A DNA stretch of 64,000 bases from Antedon bifida (GCA_963402885.1 OY727103.1:16022085-16086084), one strand, 5' to 3'. Positions 1-12,536 are shown, counted from the stretch's first letter. Notes: generated from the letters alone by a model not told the origin. Translations and numbers: made by a program.

Positions 1-179
1 ACATAGGAAATGATGATTATTAAAATCTACACAGTTCAATTTCAAATTGTTTACGTTGTAAGACGATGTTTCACCAAATTAATACATCTTATACATATAT
101 ATATGTACACTAGACCTACATGACTTCAATAAATTTGTTTTCCCTTTCAATTTTAACACATTTGTTTCTGTATTTGCAG

Positions 180-2395
180 ACTGGCAGTTCTTGTCCCCAG
201 TATCCGTCCTTTGCATCCAAATCCTCTGGCCCCTTATTATCCCCCAGCGGCAGAGAAAATTCCATCATAAGTCTTGGGGAGGAAGCCAGAGTTCGTAGCG
301 AGCTGGCTTCAGAAACCGCGTCTCCCGAGTTACATCTGCAACCCCGAAATTTAAACAAAGCAGATGAGATGATGGAAAAGGATATGGATAATGAGAGAGA
401 TGAAATAGAACAACGATACATTGATAAAACTGACGAAAGAGACATTGAAAATGGAGAAATGTAAGTCTGTTTTTGGTAGTATAGTCTGTTTTTTTACAAA
501 TATAACCATTGTCTTGTCTATCAAAAACGTGCTTGCATATGCTAGACCATTGCAATTTAGTAATATTAGACGGAACAGTAATTTAATAACTACTTCGAAG
601 TAACTTTGCGTCAGGGAGCTAAGTTAATTGGTCAGAGCCGCACCCATTTGTTTTGAGTATTCTCGAGTGTACTTAGTATTATCAAGTACAGTCACGTCGG
701 AGTAGGGCAAGCATCTGACCAACTAGAAGGATTGTAATTGTCGTGTAATCATTTATGGTTATCCTTGACAATATTCCTAAATTAAGAATGTAAAAAAAAA
801 GGATTATATATTATATTATCATAATAATAGGCTTTAAACCCTTTCATAATAATGTTTGCAAAGTCCTAACTCAAAAAAATGAAATATCAGGAAAATATAT
901 GAAAGAATTGCCAGAGATAAAATTAATAATATAAATATCAAACTATAGAGGGTGCTTTTACAAAAATAAGTCTTGATATATTGATTTTACTAAGCATTTT
1001 TGACATCAAAATATTGATTTTTTTTTTAATCGGGCAATGTCTGTTATATACTTATTTACAAATAAAGAAATTCAGAAATTGGAAAATTGTGAAAGTTACA
1101 ATCAAAAAGACATACAAAAGCAGGTAATAAATATACTTGGAATTTTCCCAAGTAATGTTAAAAAATTCATAATCAATTTTGATTTCATCCTGTTGAAAGA
1201 AAACCGATTCTTTTTTGTTAAAATTATTCTTTATTATGTTGCTAATGGTTTCATCCTCTCATAATGTAATTTTAACTCCTAAAGAAAATCTTGAAACGCC
1301 TGTCTAAACAATGCAGTTCATAGCAAATATATAAAATAAACACTTACAACATCTAATGCAAAATGAATATAAATAAACCATATTTATTCTGATAATCTGT
1401 CGCATCTGTTACAAACCCTTGTCTGTTATTATAGTAGTAGTGTTATATTTATTGTAGGATGTTTATTAAATTATATCCTGCGATTTATTTTTTTCTGTAC
1501 TTAAAATATCTATTTCTATGATGTTCTGATTATGGGAAAAAAAAACGAGAATAACATACCTTATAAATATTTAATGTCATTATGTATAAAAATAGGGGTT
1601 TTTTTCATTTGATTACATAAAAGATATCTTTTAAATATAGAAAATAAAATTAAAATAATACAAATATATTAATATAAAAATTAATTTTTTATTTACGAAG
1701 GCTTGGAACTTCTTTATGACTGCTTTATTTTCATAGCTTTTTGCTTATTTTACCTATAAAGAGATCCAGCAACCCATTTTTACAGCAACACTTTGGAAAT
1801 AATACATAGATTATTGCATTTAAGTTTCTTGTTTTTAGTTTCTGGACAAGCAACAAACAAAATCATTGTCTAATTTGTATTAAGAATTTCATGGAAAACG
1901 AGATAAGTAATGTATCAGTATTACAAGTGACTAATATATATTTCCTGTTTTTCATATAGCATTGAAGACGATCCACAAACACAATCTAGAACCTATGCCA
2001 ATTTTGCACAGGAAGAGGTCATAATAGATAATGACCTTGATGGACCTCCGACCCAGGTCAGAATTATGTCAAAGTTCACAGGTGAGGAAGAACCAGAAGA
2101 TACATCGCAAGTTGACACTATTACGCAAAAATTTAGCGACGAAGCTACGTTAGACGAACCTTCAGAAAACATACCATTGGAAGAACCGATGGAGGAGGAG
2201 ATTGTCGAGGAAGACAGCTTTGAGGAACCGCCCACGCAGGTCAGGTTTGTGTCAAAGTTCACGAGCCAAGGGGTCAGAGATGAAGAAGAGAATGTGTCAG
2301 TCTTCCCACCATTAAATGGTCATGTGATAGAAAATGAAAGCTTAGATCATATGCAGGAGTCTGTGATTGAAAATCATGTCTCGCAGTCAGTGTGA
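180..2395 (+). CDS. 3' end of an unidentified gene, acidic C-terminal tail
   Basis: Two exons are visible, 180-460 and 1960-2395. The acceptor is TATTTGCAG before 180, the donor is GTAAGT after 460, the next acceptor ends in CATATAG, and the stop TGA is at 2393-2395. The join is phase 2 and stays open, giving 239 residues of C-terminus. The first exon is Ser/Pro-rich and then strongly charged (Asp/Glu/Arg, helix-like). The second is acidic and holds two copies of a motif: PPTQVRIMSKFT (from 2045) and PPTQVRFVSKFT (from 2230), about 60 residues apart. No membrane segment or known domain is visible, so this is probably a disordered cytoplasmic tail. The frame starts before the window. AATAAA polyadenylation signals lie at 2400-2405 and 2441-2446, just after the stop. 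I do not recognise the family. Confidence 0.75.
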
Positions 2396-3285
2396 TAAAA
2401 ATAAAAGTGATCATTAAAAGGGATCGTTTGACAAGAAAAAAATAAAATGCTGAAACTTTGATATTGTCAAAGAGTATGCAGGTCCAGATTTTGCACACGA
2501 TTTGTTATGGACGTCCATAATCTGGATCCATAGTTTTTAGTTGTGCTAGTTACCCGTCCTAGAGAGGGCGCCCTGCAGCTGGTTGGACTCTAGTTTATGC
2601 AACAAATTTATCAATGTATCTTGATCTCAATCTGCCGCATCCTTCTTCTCCCAACCACGATACTTAAAACAAAACTATTTTCAAATCCGATAGTAATACT
2701 TCTTAAATTGACAGAGTTACTAAATGAATCGTATTCTTTGTGATTAAGAAATACCCAAAATTAAGCTGCCTTAAGATAAAATCTAATCATTTTATCATGA
2801 AATACTGACGACTATAATACATGTTAAAAAATCGGTCGCGCCATGTGCTCATTTGTAATAAATATATACTAATGTCAAGTGCCCATTCATAATGAATTTG
2901 ATGTTAAATTTGCTATTTCTACGGAATGAAATTCCCTCATTAGAAATTCCAATAAATTTGCTTTAATTTATTTTCCACAATCTGATTAAATGCTACACAA
3001 ATGCTATTAAATTTATTTATTTAAACATATGCGTATACAAAGTATTTTCATGAAACGTGATACCGAGAAAGAAGGTATCGTATGACATTGAGCAATTACA
3101 ATTTTTATAAGAAAATGACCCGCATTCACAAAATTACCCAATAAATTGTTTGTAAAGCTACTGTAAGAAAGTATGTACACTTTTAACCTTGTATAAATGG
3201 GTTTATAGTTGAATATTCTGGTTTAATTCTACTATTATCAAACATAGGCCTGAAACAGGCATATAGGCCTGCAGGTAACAAGCCT

Positions 3286-3425
3286 AAAGCTCTGTCTACA
3301 CTATCAAACTTTATGAGTAACAACAAATGTGATGTGCCCATATATGGACATGATGATGTCATATCACTACCATATTTGGTTATATCACTACCATATTTGT
3401 TGTGGATAGTGTAGACAGAACTTAA
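3286..3425. mobile_element. MITE, family A (copy 1)
   Basis: The ends are inverted copies of AAGCTCTGTCTACACTATC. The interior has CCATATATGG at 3338-3347, then direct repeats of ATATCACTACCATATTTGG. There is no coding capacity. It is one of ten copies in the window and close to the family's full length of about 140-155 bp. Confidence 0.85.
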
Positions 3426-4711
3426 GAGGTGTGATTACATTGCATCTTCCCTCTTTTTTTAAACATTACTCTATTGCCTTTTATATCTAAAAATGTAAAT
3501 TTGCACAGATCTTCATGTTTTTCAGCTAAACTAAATAATCAAATTCTGTACATTTGTTTAAGCAATTGGAATAAATGACATATCACATAAGGTCTATTTA
3601 TATACAGGCTTACTAACATACCAATGTCTCCATGTGAAAATACTATCTGTATATTCAACCCCAAATTTGAGACAACAATGACATGTTGTCTACTTTGTTT
3701 TCTTCCCAACAATCTCATTCCTTTACTAGAGCATTGATGTGTAAACATAAAGTGTACATTTGGATCGATACAATTTATCAAAATATTATTCCATTATTCC
3801 GGAATATGGGATGCATTTTGTATTATAATGTTGTGCATCAGTCAGTGTTGTTCCTCTTCAATGATAATGGCCAACATTTCAAGTTTATATCTCAACCTAT
3901 ATGTGAGAATATACAGTACATCTTATAGCTAGTAAAATGTGTTTATGGAAACTAAAGTGAATGCTTGATGACAGTCATAAAAGTCTAAGCTAATTAGTGT
4001 CAGTAAATTTAATGCTATGGTACATTGTAACAAATGGTCATACATCTTAAATACCTTCTTATACTTGTCTGTATTGCCTAATGGCTAACATTTCTATTCT
4101 ACAAAAAAAATCTATATACAGCCCTCAACCTTTGGAATCTTGCATGTTAGCCTCTAGAGTAGTCACTGAAATAACGTTGTAAGCATAAATCAACTTATTA
4201 ATGTAAAGCCATAAGAAAACAAAACATGCCAAAGTTCGTGCTAAATTATTTTGTGGAAGTCCAAGTTTTATTTGTTTTTTTAAATGTAGTTTTGACTACA
4301 TATTATAATGTATTATGCTAATGTATGAATGAAAAAATGATCATGAGGATTGCCATCATGAGTAAATTTATAACAATTGTAAAGTTTGATTTGAAAAAAT
4401 TGTTGGAATTAGATTGTAGATGGAGTATGCTGGTTAGCTAGACAATTTGAAGATAAAATATATTTTTAATTTTACGCAAGTGTATGGTCACCCCATCCCC
4501 TTATAGAAATGATTATGTATTGCAATATATTACACATTATCATGTGTAATTTTAATCCGAGTAAAAATAATGATACACATTTAATTAAATTTTGCATTGG
4601 GAAAATCACTTGAATTTTTCCAAACCTGTCACAAAAATGTATTGAATTATAATATAAAATATACTTCATAGTACACACTGCCTATTTGGTTAGTTATCAA
4701 TCAAAAAGTTG

Positions 4712-4862
4712 GTGGTCAATTGGTATGGTTCCATCCTTGTAATCCTAAGATCATTGGTTCGAATACCAGTTTTCTGTCCTGCATTTTTTGTTGGAAATTC
4801 ACCAAATAAATAACTGAGTTTACAAAAGAAGACAGTGGGACATCGACTACTTGAAAAAAAAA
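4712..4862 (+). mobile_element. tRNA-derived SINE
   Basis: An A-box-like sequence (TGGTCAATTGG, 4713-4723) and a B box (GGTTCGAATACC, 4756-4767) have tRNA-like spacing. They are followed by a non-tRNA body ending in an A-rich stretch near 4855-4863. The acceptor stem does not pair well, so this is a retroposon and not a tRNA gene. Confidence 0.6.
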
Positions 4863-5303
4863 AAGATTTTACAATTGATGTTAAATTTTAAACCGAACAA
4901 CAGTGCGAGCGTCACGCATCATCGCAGTCGTTGTCCTACTGTCCTGTTTCGTAAACTCACCATTGTAACGTGTGTGGTTATGGATGAATTGGTTTTTTCG
5001 AAGTGAATCTTGAAATAGAGAAATACTAAGAGTAGAATTTATCCCTAACTTTTTCCAATTTTTAATACTATTTTGCACCAAAAAAATGTAATCACCACTT
5101 TTGTATGTATTCTAAGTATCTGCAGGACATTTATAGGTAAACATAATCTGCAAGCATTCATGTTTAACTAATTAATTAATTCTCAGGACATTAATTAATG
5201 TAGTGCTTTATAGTATTTCAAAAGATGGCATTATAAGTACATACTAAGTAAGTTTACGTAACAGGAACAAATAGAAAGATGAAACAATTGAATAGTGGTA
5301 TTA

Positions 5304-5452
5304 AAGCTTTGTTTGCACTTGGATGCAACGCAATGACGTAGCGTAAGTGAGTTGACCAATCACAAGTGACAGTTCGGATGTTCTATATCGCGTTGTGATT
5401 GATTGCTTGTGATTCGCTTGCATCATTGCGTCCGAGTGGAAACCAACCTTTA
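5304..5452. mobile_element. Inverted-repeat element, family B (copy 1)
   Basis: The left half contains CGCAATGACG and TTGACCAATCACAAGTGA. The right half mirrors it, ending with CATTGCGTCCGAGTGGAAACC. Related copies lie at 32523-32675 and 44928-45065. It is non-coding, MITE-like, and carries inverted CCAAT/ATTGG pairs. Confidence 0.7.
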
Positions 5453-5564
5453 TCTTCTGCAGGGTATTGGGTATTTTCAAACATTTGTGATGTTACTAAA
5501 GCGTTCAAAACAGCAAATTCTTCCCCTTTAGCAGACCCCCATTGCCACATACCATTATGGCATC

Positions 5565-5720
5565 TAAAGCTATGTCTACACTATCAAACTATTTTGACAA
5601 AAAAGTGTTATGTACAGTACCCAAATAAGGTTGTGTTACACCTAAATTCGGTAGTGGTATGACGTCATCATGTCCATATATGGGCACATCACATTTTTTG
5701 AGAGTGTAGACAGAGCTTTA
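5565..5720. mobile_element. MITE, family A (copy 2)
   Basis: It begins TAAAGCTATGTCTACAC and ends GTGTAGACAGAGCTTTA. The interior is in opposite orientation to copy 1 and includes CCATATATGG. It is complete at both ends. Confidence 0.8.
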
Positions 5721-6847
5721 GGTTGGTTGGTTGGTAACCACTGTCATGTGGTTTTTGTAGTAAATTGTTATATTTGGACATTCATATTCAGTTTACATGA
5801 TAATTAATTTTCCAATCAACTAATTAATTTAAAAGACATTGACTGTGAATATATCTTAACTTCTAATGTTTATTTTTATATTATATGAGAGTATTTGACA
5901 TGAAAAATGACTAGATGCCTGTTGCTTAGAAATTGCTACTATGACAACCAAAAATTATTTATTTTCTTCTTCCGTTTAAAATGTGTTTTTAGGGTGAATG
6001 TATTGGACATTCAGTGTTTTGGAATGTATATGGAATAATTACAGTTTTTACACTTTCTTTAAATCAAGCAAAGGCTATCCTATTATACTTACCAAGGAGG
6101 TACAGAACAAAGTTTTGGTATTTGTACCACAGTACCATCACTAGGTTAATGTTAATAAGTACAACCATGGAGAAATCCCAACTTATTTCTCCATGGAAAA
6201 ACACAGGCTATGACGCAGTAGAACATTAAATGTTGTGATACCTTCCACAACAACCCCAAATTCTCATTTTTGTGTGTTGTGGGTGCTAACGCAACAGCAG
6301 TAGTAGTTCATTACTTGCCTCGTAGTCTATGCCATGAAATGTCAGCAAGGGGGTACAATACAGTACCATGTTGATGAGTGTGACCACTGTTGAAAAAGGG
6401 GTGGGGGGAAAGGAATTATCCTTGTACTAAAGGGTCAAAGGTGATCCATATAAGTCTCCATTTTGTTAATGATATAAAGATACAGTTGTTTCTTTATTTA
6501 CCCAAATTTTATGCAAATGATGGTACTTAGATTCCGTAGACGAGTCATGGAAGGGTATCACAGGGCGATACATATCTAGCGCATAGCTGCTGCTTTTATC
6601 TTTTTAGTGTAAATGTTTTTAACAATTTTTGGCCAATTTTATTCATTAGCCTAAATTAATGACTAAAATTGTAGTTTACTAAAAGTAAATAAAAAAATGT
6701 AAACATTTTCTTTTAAAAATTGTTTTATTTGTTGTTTTTTAAATCATTTTACATTACAAAATATATTCTGACAGACTCCAATGATGGACATGCCCGTTTT
6801 ATTTCTTCAACATTGAAGCCTGTATCCTTTTGAGTTCTAAACAAAGT

Positions 6848-7002
6848 TAATCTCTGTCTACACTATCAACTTTATGTGACAAAAGTGATGTGCCCATATA
6901 TGGACATGATGATGATCACTACCATATTTAGGTATATCACTATCATATTTGGGCACATCACACTTTTTTTGTCAAACTAGTTTGATAGTGTAGACAGAGC
7001 TT
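6848..7002. mobile_element. MITE, family A (copy 3)
   Basis: It begins TCTCTGTCTACACTATC and ends GATAGTGTAGACAGAGCTT. The interior repeats ATCACTACCATATTT and contains CCATATATGG. It lies about 140 bp downstream of the ZNF277 stop codon, on the ZNF277 3' side. Confidence 0.85.
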
Positions 7003-7142
7003 CAGTAGTGAGGGCATGTTGAATTTGTATTTCCCGTACTCTATGTATAAAGCACAAAACAAAGATATCTATATATATAAGATTACTTTTATTATCTGGT
7101 ATTCTTTCCATTATATATATTCCAACCATAGCAAAGTCTTTG

Positions 7143-10100
7143 TTATGATAATAGGTTTAACAACAAGAGACCATCTTCTAGTTTCCTCATCTCTTCATCA
7201 ATATCTTCCGCAAGGACCACTGTATTTTCCTCCTCGTTGTCATCGTCTTCCAAAGCACAAAGAAGTGTGTCATTCTCATACGTAGGAAAGAAGTATCTAC
7301 AAGATCAAAACATGGTAACATTTAATAATTACTGCACAATTTCGACAAAGCACTTTCATAGAAATATCTTATGTAAACTTTAATTTTACCATCTTTCATG
7401 ATGATTTCATATCTCTACCATATTTAAGCATATCACTACCATATTTGGGCACATCAAACTTTTTTTGTCAAACTAGTTTGATGGTGTAGACAGAGCTTAA
7501 ACTATGAATTTTCAGGCTTTCGTAGATCTTCGTCTATACATTTGTGCAACAGAATCTCCGATCAATCTAAATATATATAGACATGATGACTTACTGTGGC
7601 TGATCCCACACCTTGCGGTCAGGTATTTGTGATATGTGTTTTTCTTCGGTCATATGCTTGTAAATTTCGTCATCCGATGTGTATTTTTCTCGACAAACAA
7701 AACAGCTGTGCTGGTGCATTTCTCGACGAATAAAATTGATTAACTTAATTTGGTGATAAAAGTTTAAATCTGCAGAAAACAAATTGGAAATTGTTAATTG
7801 CTTTGAGTTTCATAAATGGAATATAATAAATAATTTTGAAAAAATAATGAGAGCCAATTTTACCTAATTTTTTTTTAATAACGCCAAGATCAAAACTGTG
7901 AACTTGTGTCATGTGACTCAACATGGTTGACATTTCAGAGGAGTTGTAAGAGCAAAACAAACAAACAATATTCGCACTTGCATCATCATCCCAATCTTCC
8001 CAGTTTCTGGTGAAAAAGAAACAATTAGTATATAGTAAATGTAGGCCTAACAATAATAGTTTAATACAATTAACATACATAATAATAAAACAAAAGAAGA
8101 TATATAATCTCTTAGGCAGAGGAAATAATATTACTAAATCAATCTCATTGGTAATTTTTCTTAGCAGCACTGGAAGGAGTTTAGGACAGGGCAAACGCAC
8201 ACACTTGTACATTGTTGACAAAAAAAACCTGACTTGACAAAAAAACATGAAGTCTGGAACCAATGCTGCCATAATGCAATGCACCAACCTACAGCGTCAT
8301 AGTTCCTAACAAACAACTTGGGATTGCTGTTTGTTATAAAGAGACATTTTGGAGCATCCCACCAGGAATTTTTCTTTCATTTATTAATCACTTACTCAGA
8401 GTCTGGGGATTCACTCCGTGCTGCTATATCCCTATCATCTTCTGCCCGCACATCTTCCCAGTTTTTACCCATCTCTAAATAGTTTATAATGTAATATTTG
8501 TCGTATTCTTTATTCTTTGGGTTGACTTTTTTGTGTTGCTTTTTTCTCATGTGATCTTTTAAAGTGGTCCTGTCACGAAAAGTTTTCTCACAATATAAAC
8601 ATTGTAATCTAAAAGACAAAAATAGACCCGTTTGATTAATAAAAATGTTTTAAGTAAATTTATATTTGTAAACATTCTTGAAATATGTTTTTTTCTAATA
8701 TTATACATGATTAAATTATTATGTTACATAACTTACTTATCAAGCTTTTCTTGTAACTTGTCTAAAAATTCATTCACAAAAACTGCAAAACAAAAATATT
8801 TTATAAAATCGTTGTCATAATCATAATTTTATTTACTGTACTATAAGTCAAGTCCACTAGGAGGTAGTATTTGTGAACTGCTGTACTTTCCTTGTACTCT
8901 TTGTGTTCAACTTATAGTCCACCTTATTCTTACTGTATATATATACTGTATCTCCACATAGTTTCTGTAATACAGTGTCACATGTATCACATGTGACAAC
9001 ACTATTATGTTAAGGTTTACAGCCTATGATACCGGACAAATTGTATATTGTACATTGCGATTCAGTAGCCTGCAGCTAGGATGATAATGCTATTGTTTAC
9101 CTTGCCTCTTCACCACTGCTGTAAATTAAATTAGTAAAGTAAATACTTACCAATATTATCGGATCTTCCTATTGCAAAACTGTGATCCTTGGATAAGTGA
9201 TCTATCAATGCCATTCTGTTCCCTTCAAACACATCCCAACAAAACAGACACCGCCGTTTAAAGTTGACATCATCACGCTCCTTCTGAAGCTGGAGGAGGA
9301 TGGAGTCGAGTCGTCTGCGTTGCAAGAACTCCCTCAAGCCTTTATCCTCTTGCAGCACATCGGACAATAGGTAGAAATCTTCTTGTTTTCCTGATAGAAA
9401 ATATATTCTTTAATATGAATTAGTTCAAGCCAAACATTTTTTTAATTTAGAAACTTGACAAATATTCCATAAAATATCAACAATTCAAGTTTTAACTTTC
9501 AGAAGTTACACAAAATCATGGCAGTAACTGAAGCTGCCAATTACCTGGACTGTCCTGTTTGCAATTGGTTTTGATGACCGAACAGAAGTCTATGATTGGT
9601 TGTTCAGAAAATCGCATTTTCCAATATCCAATATAGCTGAAAATTAAAAAAAAAATACAGTAAAACCTCTCTTTTCGGACACACCCTATTAAGGGGACAC
9701 TTTAATTCATTAAATCTATCAAGGGCATATAGGTTTTAACATCACAGCCAACCCCTATTAAGGGGACACTCTGTTGGATCCTGACTGAAGGTTCCCTCTA
9801 GGAGTAAGTCAGTCGACGTTAAAATCTTTGGGTGTTGTTGTTTCTGTTGAGAGAAAGGAATTTGTTATTTACCATGTATAGTTGCACATTGAGAATAACA
9901 CTTTACCTACCCTACAAAATCACTAATCAAATTGACATCTGCTATCAGAAATTTATGTTCATCAATCATATGTTTCAGAAATGGATCTTTATCTTCTTTA
10001 ACATCAAACAACATTGAACAAAATACACAGGTTACTGTATTAGTTCTCAGAGATTCAATCGCTAGATCCCGAGCATCACTGCTTTCTGGAAGATTTAGGG

Positions 10101-10149
10101 CTTCCAACTGGACGTCATCTTTCTGACTTGTTTCACCACCACTTGCCAT
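7143..10149 (-). CDS. ZNF277: Zinc finger protein 277
   Basis: Eight exons join in frame: 9911-10149, 9545-9636, 9151-9390, 8737-8782, 8396-8608, 7864-8006, 7595-7769, 7143-7296. They give 433 residues; the vertebrate protein has about 450. All introns are GT-AG. Five C2H2 fingers are visible, at about C41/C44/H60/H65, C158/C161/H175/H180, C209/C212/H225/H231, C292/C295/H308/H313 and C347/C350/H363/H369. The stretches LQCLYCEKTFRD, HMRKKQH, IKLINFIRREMHQ, DRKVWDQ and FPTYENDTLLC identify the family. ZNF277 is a nuclear zinc-finger protein reported to bind ribosomal protein uS5 and to act with Polycomb; that is family knowledge. The start is the first in-frame Met and gives MASGGETSQ. A candidate poly(A) signal on the - strand lies at 7088-7093. 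Introns carry family A, family K and pogo-like repeats. Confidence 0.95.
7400..7500. mobile_element. MITE, family A (copy 4, left end missing)
   Basis: Only the right part is kept: CACTACCATATTTGGGCACATC, then TAGTTTGATGGTGTAGACAGAGCTTAA. It lies in the last intron of ZNF277. Confidence 0.7.
8957..9050. mobile_element. Inverted-repeat element, family K (copy 1)
   Basis: The core TACAGTGTCACATGTATCAC is shared with copies near 22440, 31118 and 42218. It lies in a ZNF277 intron and is non-coding. The ends are degraded. Confidence 0.55.
9658..9815. mobile_element. Dispersed repeat with CAGTAAAACCTC end (family M, copy 1)
   Basis: It begins CAGTAAAACCTCTC and contains two copies of CCTATTAAGGGGACAC. 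Related sequence occurs at 41673-41855, 43155-43215 and 63836-64000. The CAGT-AACCTC end resembles pogo/Tigger-type termini; the assignment is tentative. It lies in the first ZNF277 intron. Confidence 0.5.
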
Positions 10150-10414
10150 ATTAGGAGTGTATGTAAATATATAATCGGCTAGTTAGGGCCTACCCTACCA
10201 AAAAATATGGAAAGTTAAAAACATTTTGTGCATTTTCATAAGATAAACATTTTAATTCAAATTCTTTTATTTAAACATTGTTGAATTTACAATATTAAAA
10301 TAACAATTAATAAATAATTAAAAATACAAGTTCACATTACAACATATAAAAATGACATTACAACAATATTTAAAGCATTAATAAAATAGCAAGCCTGGCT
10401 CTCCTACCTAGGCC

Positions 10415-10622
10415 GGGATCCAGTCAAGTCGCCCCATCGCAAAGTCGCCTCATACAAAGTCGCCCAATACAAAGTCGCCCCATCGCAAAGTCGCCCCAAA
10501 ACAAAGTCGCCCCGGCACAGTCGCCCCATCGCAAAGTCGCCCCATTACAAAGTCGCCCCAACGCAAAGTCGCCCCAACGCAAAGTCGCCCCAACGCAAAG
10601 TCGCCCCATCGCAAAGTCGCCC
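10415..10622. repeat. Left arm of the foldback element, 13 tandem units
   Basis: Units follow the form GTCGCCCC plus a short variable tail. The tails run ATCGCAAA, ATACAAA, ATACAAA, ATCGCAAA, AAAACAAA, GGCACA, ATCGCAAA, ATTACAAA, AACGCAAA three times, and ATCGCAAA. Open frames across this array are translations of the repeat, not genes. Confidence 0.9.
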
Positions 10623-12057
10623 ACGGTTTTATTTCGGTATGATTATGAAGCGCCGCCGCTAGTAGTACGCTGTAGTCGGTTGCGTTTGATATCGATTGCG
10701 TTGTTACTTTGGTCGCGCTAAAGTAAATGTCGTATATACATTATAATGTTTATCCTATTATATACATAATTTGTGTTTTAATTTTTATTTTACAGGTTTT
10801 AATGGAGTGATGTGCTTTTTAAAAATCATTAAAGAAATAGTCCCTTGTTTGAAAGTTCTAAAAAGATTATCCCTGATTTATAGTTTCGAAAATGTTAATT
10901 TAATATGATTTTAAAATTAGTTACCAGAGCCACTATTACGAATCTTTCTTCAACCTACGCGTGGATACCAGCTCATTTTTAGGATAATATAATAAATGTG
11001 TAGTAGGCCTTCGTATAGATTTACAGTAGTTAAAACAATAACAGTGTTGTAAGACAATGAGTGTTATAGGCTACTTATTGATCATTTTGCATTTATTGAC
11101 AAGTTATGTGTCTTAATTTTATAATGACTTTTCAAAATGAAGAAAAAAATAAAAAAATTTCATCACCGATATGATTGTTTTACATGCAGGTATTTTTGTA
11201 AAATTCAAAACGCTACATTTTGACCATGGAATAACCATCGTACAGTATCGTGTGCGTGTTTTTTAAAAAGGGGAATCCCCGACGGTCAGCAGAAAGACGT
11301 AGCAGCTGTGAGGAAACAGATACCAGAAGGCGCAGCTCCGATTGGTTTCAGAGAATGTTTCAGATGGCGAGTCGCCTTTTATTCAACAGCACAATGATCA
11401 TTTTACTGAAGAAATTCTTTTCAACCCTTTTGGTTATAGAACATTCTAATTATCATGCCTAATAAATATCCTCATATCGGGTGTTTATTTAATTTTAAAT
11501 TAAACAAGACAGTGAAGAGGCACGGAATAATACGTACACGGACGTACGACGAATACACACACGCACGTACACGTACGTCATCATTTACGACATATAGTGG
11601 TGATATGATGCAATTTTATAATGGATATAATGATGGGATTGCCTTTCCAGGCTTAGAATCAATGTTCATTGTAATACTATGTATATAATAGTAAACTGAA
11701 TGTTTATAAATAAATTGTTTTACGTAATTTGTTGCATATAAAATAAAAGACACAGACGCAGCCTACGTTTCCTATAAAATATTTCACATTTAAATAATTA
11801 TGTACTGTTAAATGACATTATGCTGGATAATACTATATAATCTTAAACTATGTTTACAAATTGTCATTTTTTAAGGCACACATCTTTCTCATCATACTGA
11901 CCTGTAAAATAAAAACAAAAATCAATTATTAATATAGGCCTAATAATAATAATAAATATTCATCGACCAAAGTAAAAATAATCTAGATCGTATAACATCA
12001 TTTTATCGCGACCAAAATTAAACGCGACCGATTTCGAACGCGACTGATATCATCGTA

Positions 12058-12255
12058 AAACTCCGGCGGGGTTTCCCCATCTTCAGATGGTGCGTTGTAG
12101 TGCGACAACGGCGGAGTAATTACGGGGGTTTCCCTCTGGTAAGCTAGCACGTTAGTGCGACCGCGGAGTGATTAGTCGGGGTTTCCTCTCTGATGATGGG
12201 GGTGCGTGCCGATTGTGTAACCTGAGACTACATGGCGGGGCTTCCCCTTTTATGC
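12058..12255. repeat. Internal spaced repeat of the foldback element
   Basis: Four copies of a GGCGGGGTTTCCCC-like motif are spaced about 60-80 bp apart. Several are preceded by GTGCGAC and GCGGAGTNATTA. The block is GC-rich and lies next to the right arm, so it may be a subterminal binding region. Confidence 0.55.
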
Positions 12256-12326
12256 ATACACGTTCCGTGTTATTTTGTGTATCATTGCGACATTTTACGC
12301 ACTTGTAAACTATTTTTTAACGTTTT

Positions 12327-12536
12327 GGGGCGACTTTGCGATAGGGCGACTTTGTGATGGGGCGACTTTGCGATGGGGCGACTTTGCGTTGGGGCGACTT
12401 TGCGATGGGGCGACTTTGCGATGGGGCGACTGTGTCGGGGCGACTTTGTTTTGGGGCGACTTTGCGATGGGGCGACTGTGTAAGGGGCGACTTTGTATGG
12501 GGCGACTTTGCGATGGGGCGACTTGACTAGCATCCC
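12327..12536. repeat. Right arm of the foldback element, 13 tandem units
   Basis: These are GGGGCGAC-type units, the reverse complement of the left arm. Read inward from the outer end, the variable tails are ATCGCAAA, ATACAAA, TTACACA, ATCGCAAA, AAAACAAA, GACACA, ATCGCAAA and so on. The order matches the left arm almost unit for unit. Confidence 0.9.

Larger units (their letters stand above)
2396..7142. other. Intergenic region, convergent 3' ends
   Basis: This interval separates the 3' end of the unidentified + strand gene from the 3' end of ZNF277 on the - strand. I see no coding exon in it. It holds three copies of the GCTCTGTCTACAC inverted-repeat family, one copy of the CCAAT-bearing inverted-repeat family and one tRNA-derived SINE, listed separately. 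The rest is unremarkable AT-rich DNA. Confidence 0.6.
10415..12536. mobile_element. Foldback-type DNA transposon, non-autonomous, 2.1 kb
   Basis: The element is bounded by inverted arms of about 210 bp, each built of 13 tandem units of 14-17 bp. The termini are GGGATCCAGTCAAGTCGCC on the left and the complement of GGGATGCTAGTCAAGTCGCC on the right. It is flanked by the 7 bp direct repeat CTAGGCC (10408-10414 and 12537-12543), a candidate target-site duplication, although that word is common nearby. The interior has no recognisable transposase; its longest open frame (11250-11462) looks random. Near the right arm it has spaced copies of a GGGGTTTCC motif. Foldback/Galileo-like or Mutator-like ancestry is possible. 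Confidence 0.8.

Noticed and set aside
4712-4790. tRNA gene
   Set aside because: The A and B boxes are present but the acceptor and anticodon stems do not pair. The body extends as a SINE. The same applies to 26453-26515, 47130-47190 and 62585-62675.
7745-8287. 180-codon open frame on - strand
   Set aside because: It includes ZNF277 exon 6 but runs through introns. The spliced model explains the conserved part better.
11250-11462. 70-codon frame inside the foldback element
   Set aside because: It has no transposase motif, and its Arg/Ser-rich start followed by an AT-rich end looks random.
10424-12533. Repetitive open frames such as GRLCDGATLRWGDFA
   Set aside because: They are translations of the 14-17 bp arms of the foldback element in frames without stops, not proteins.
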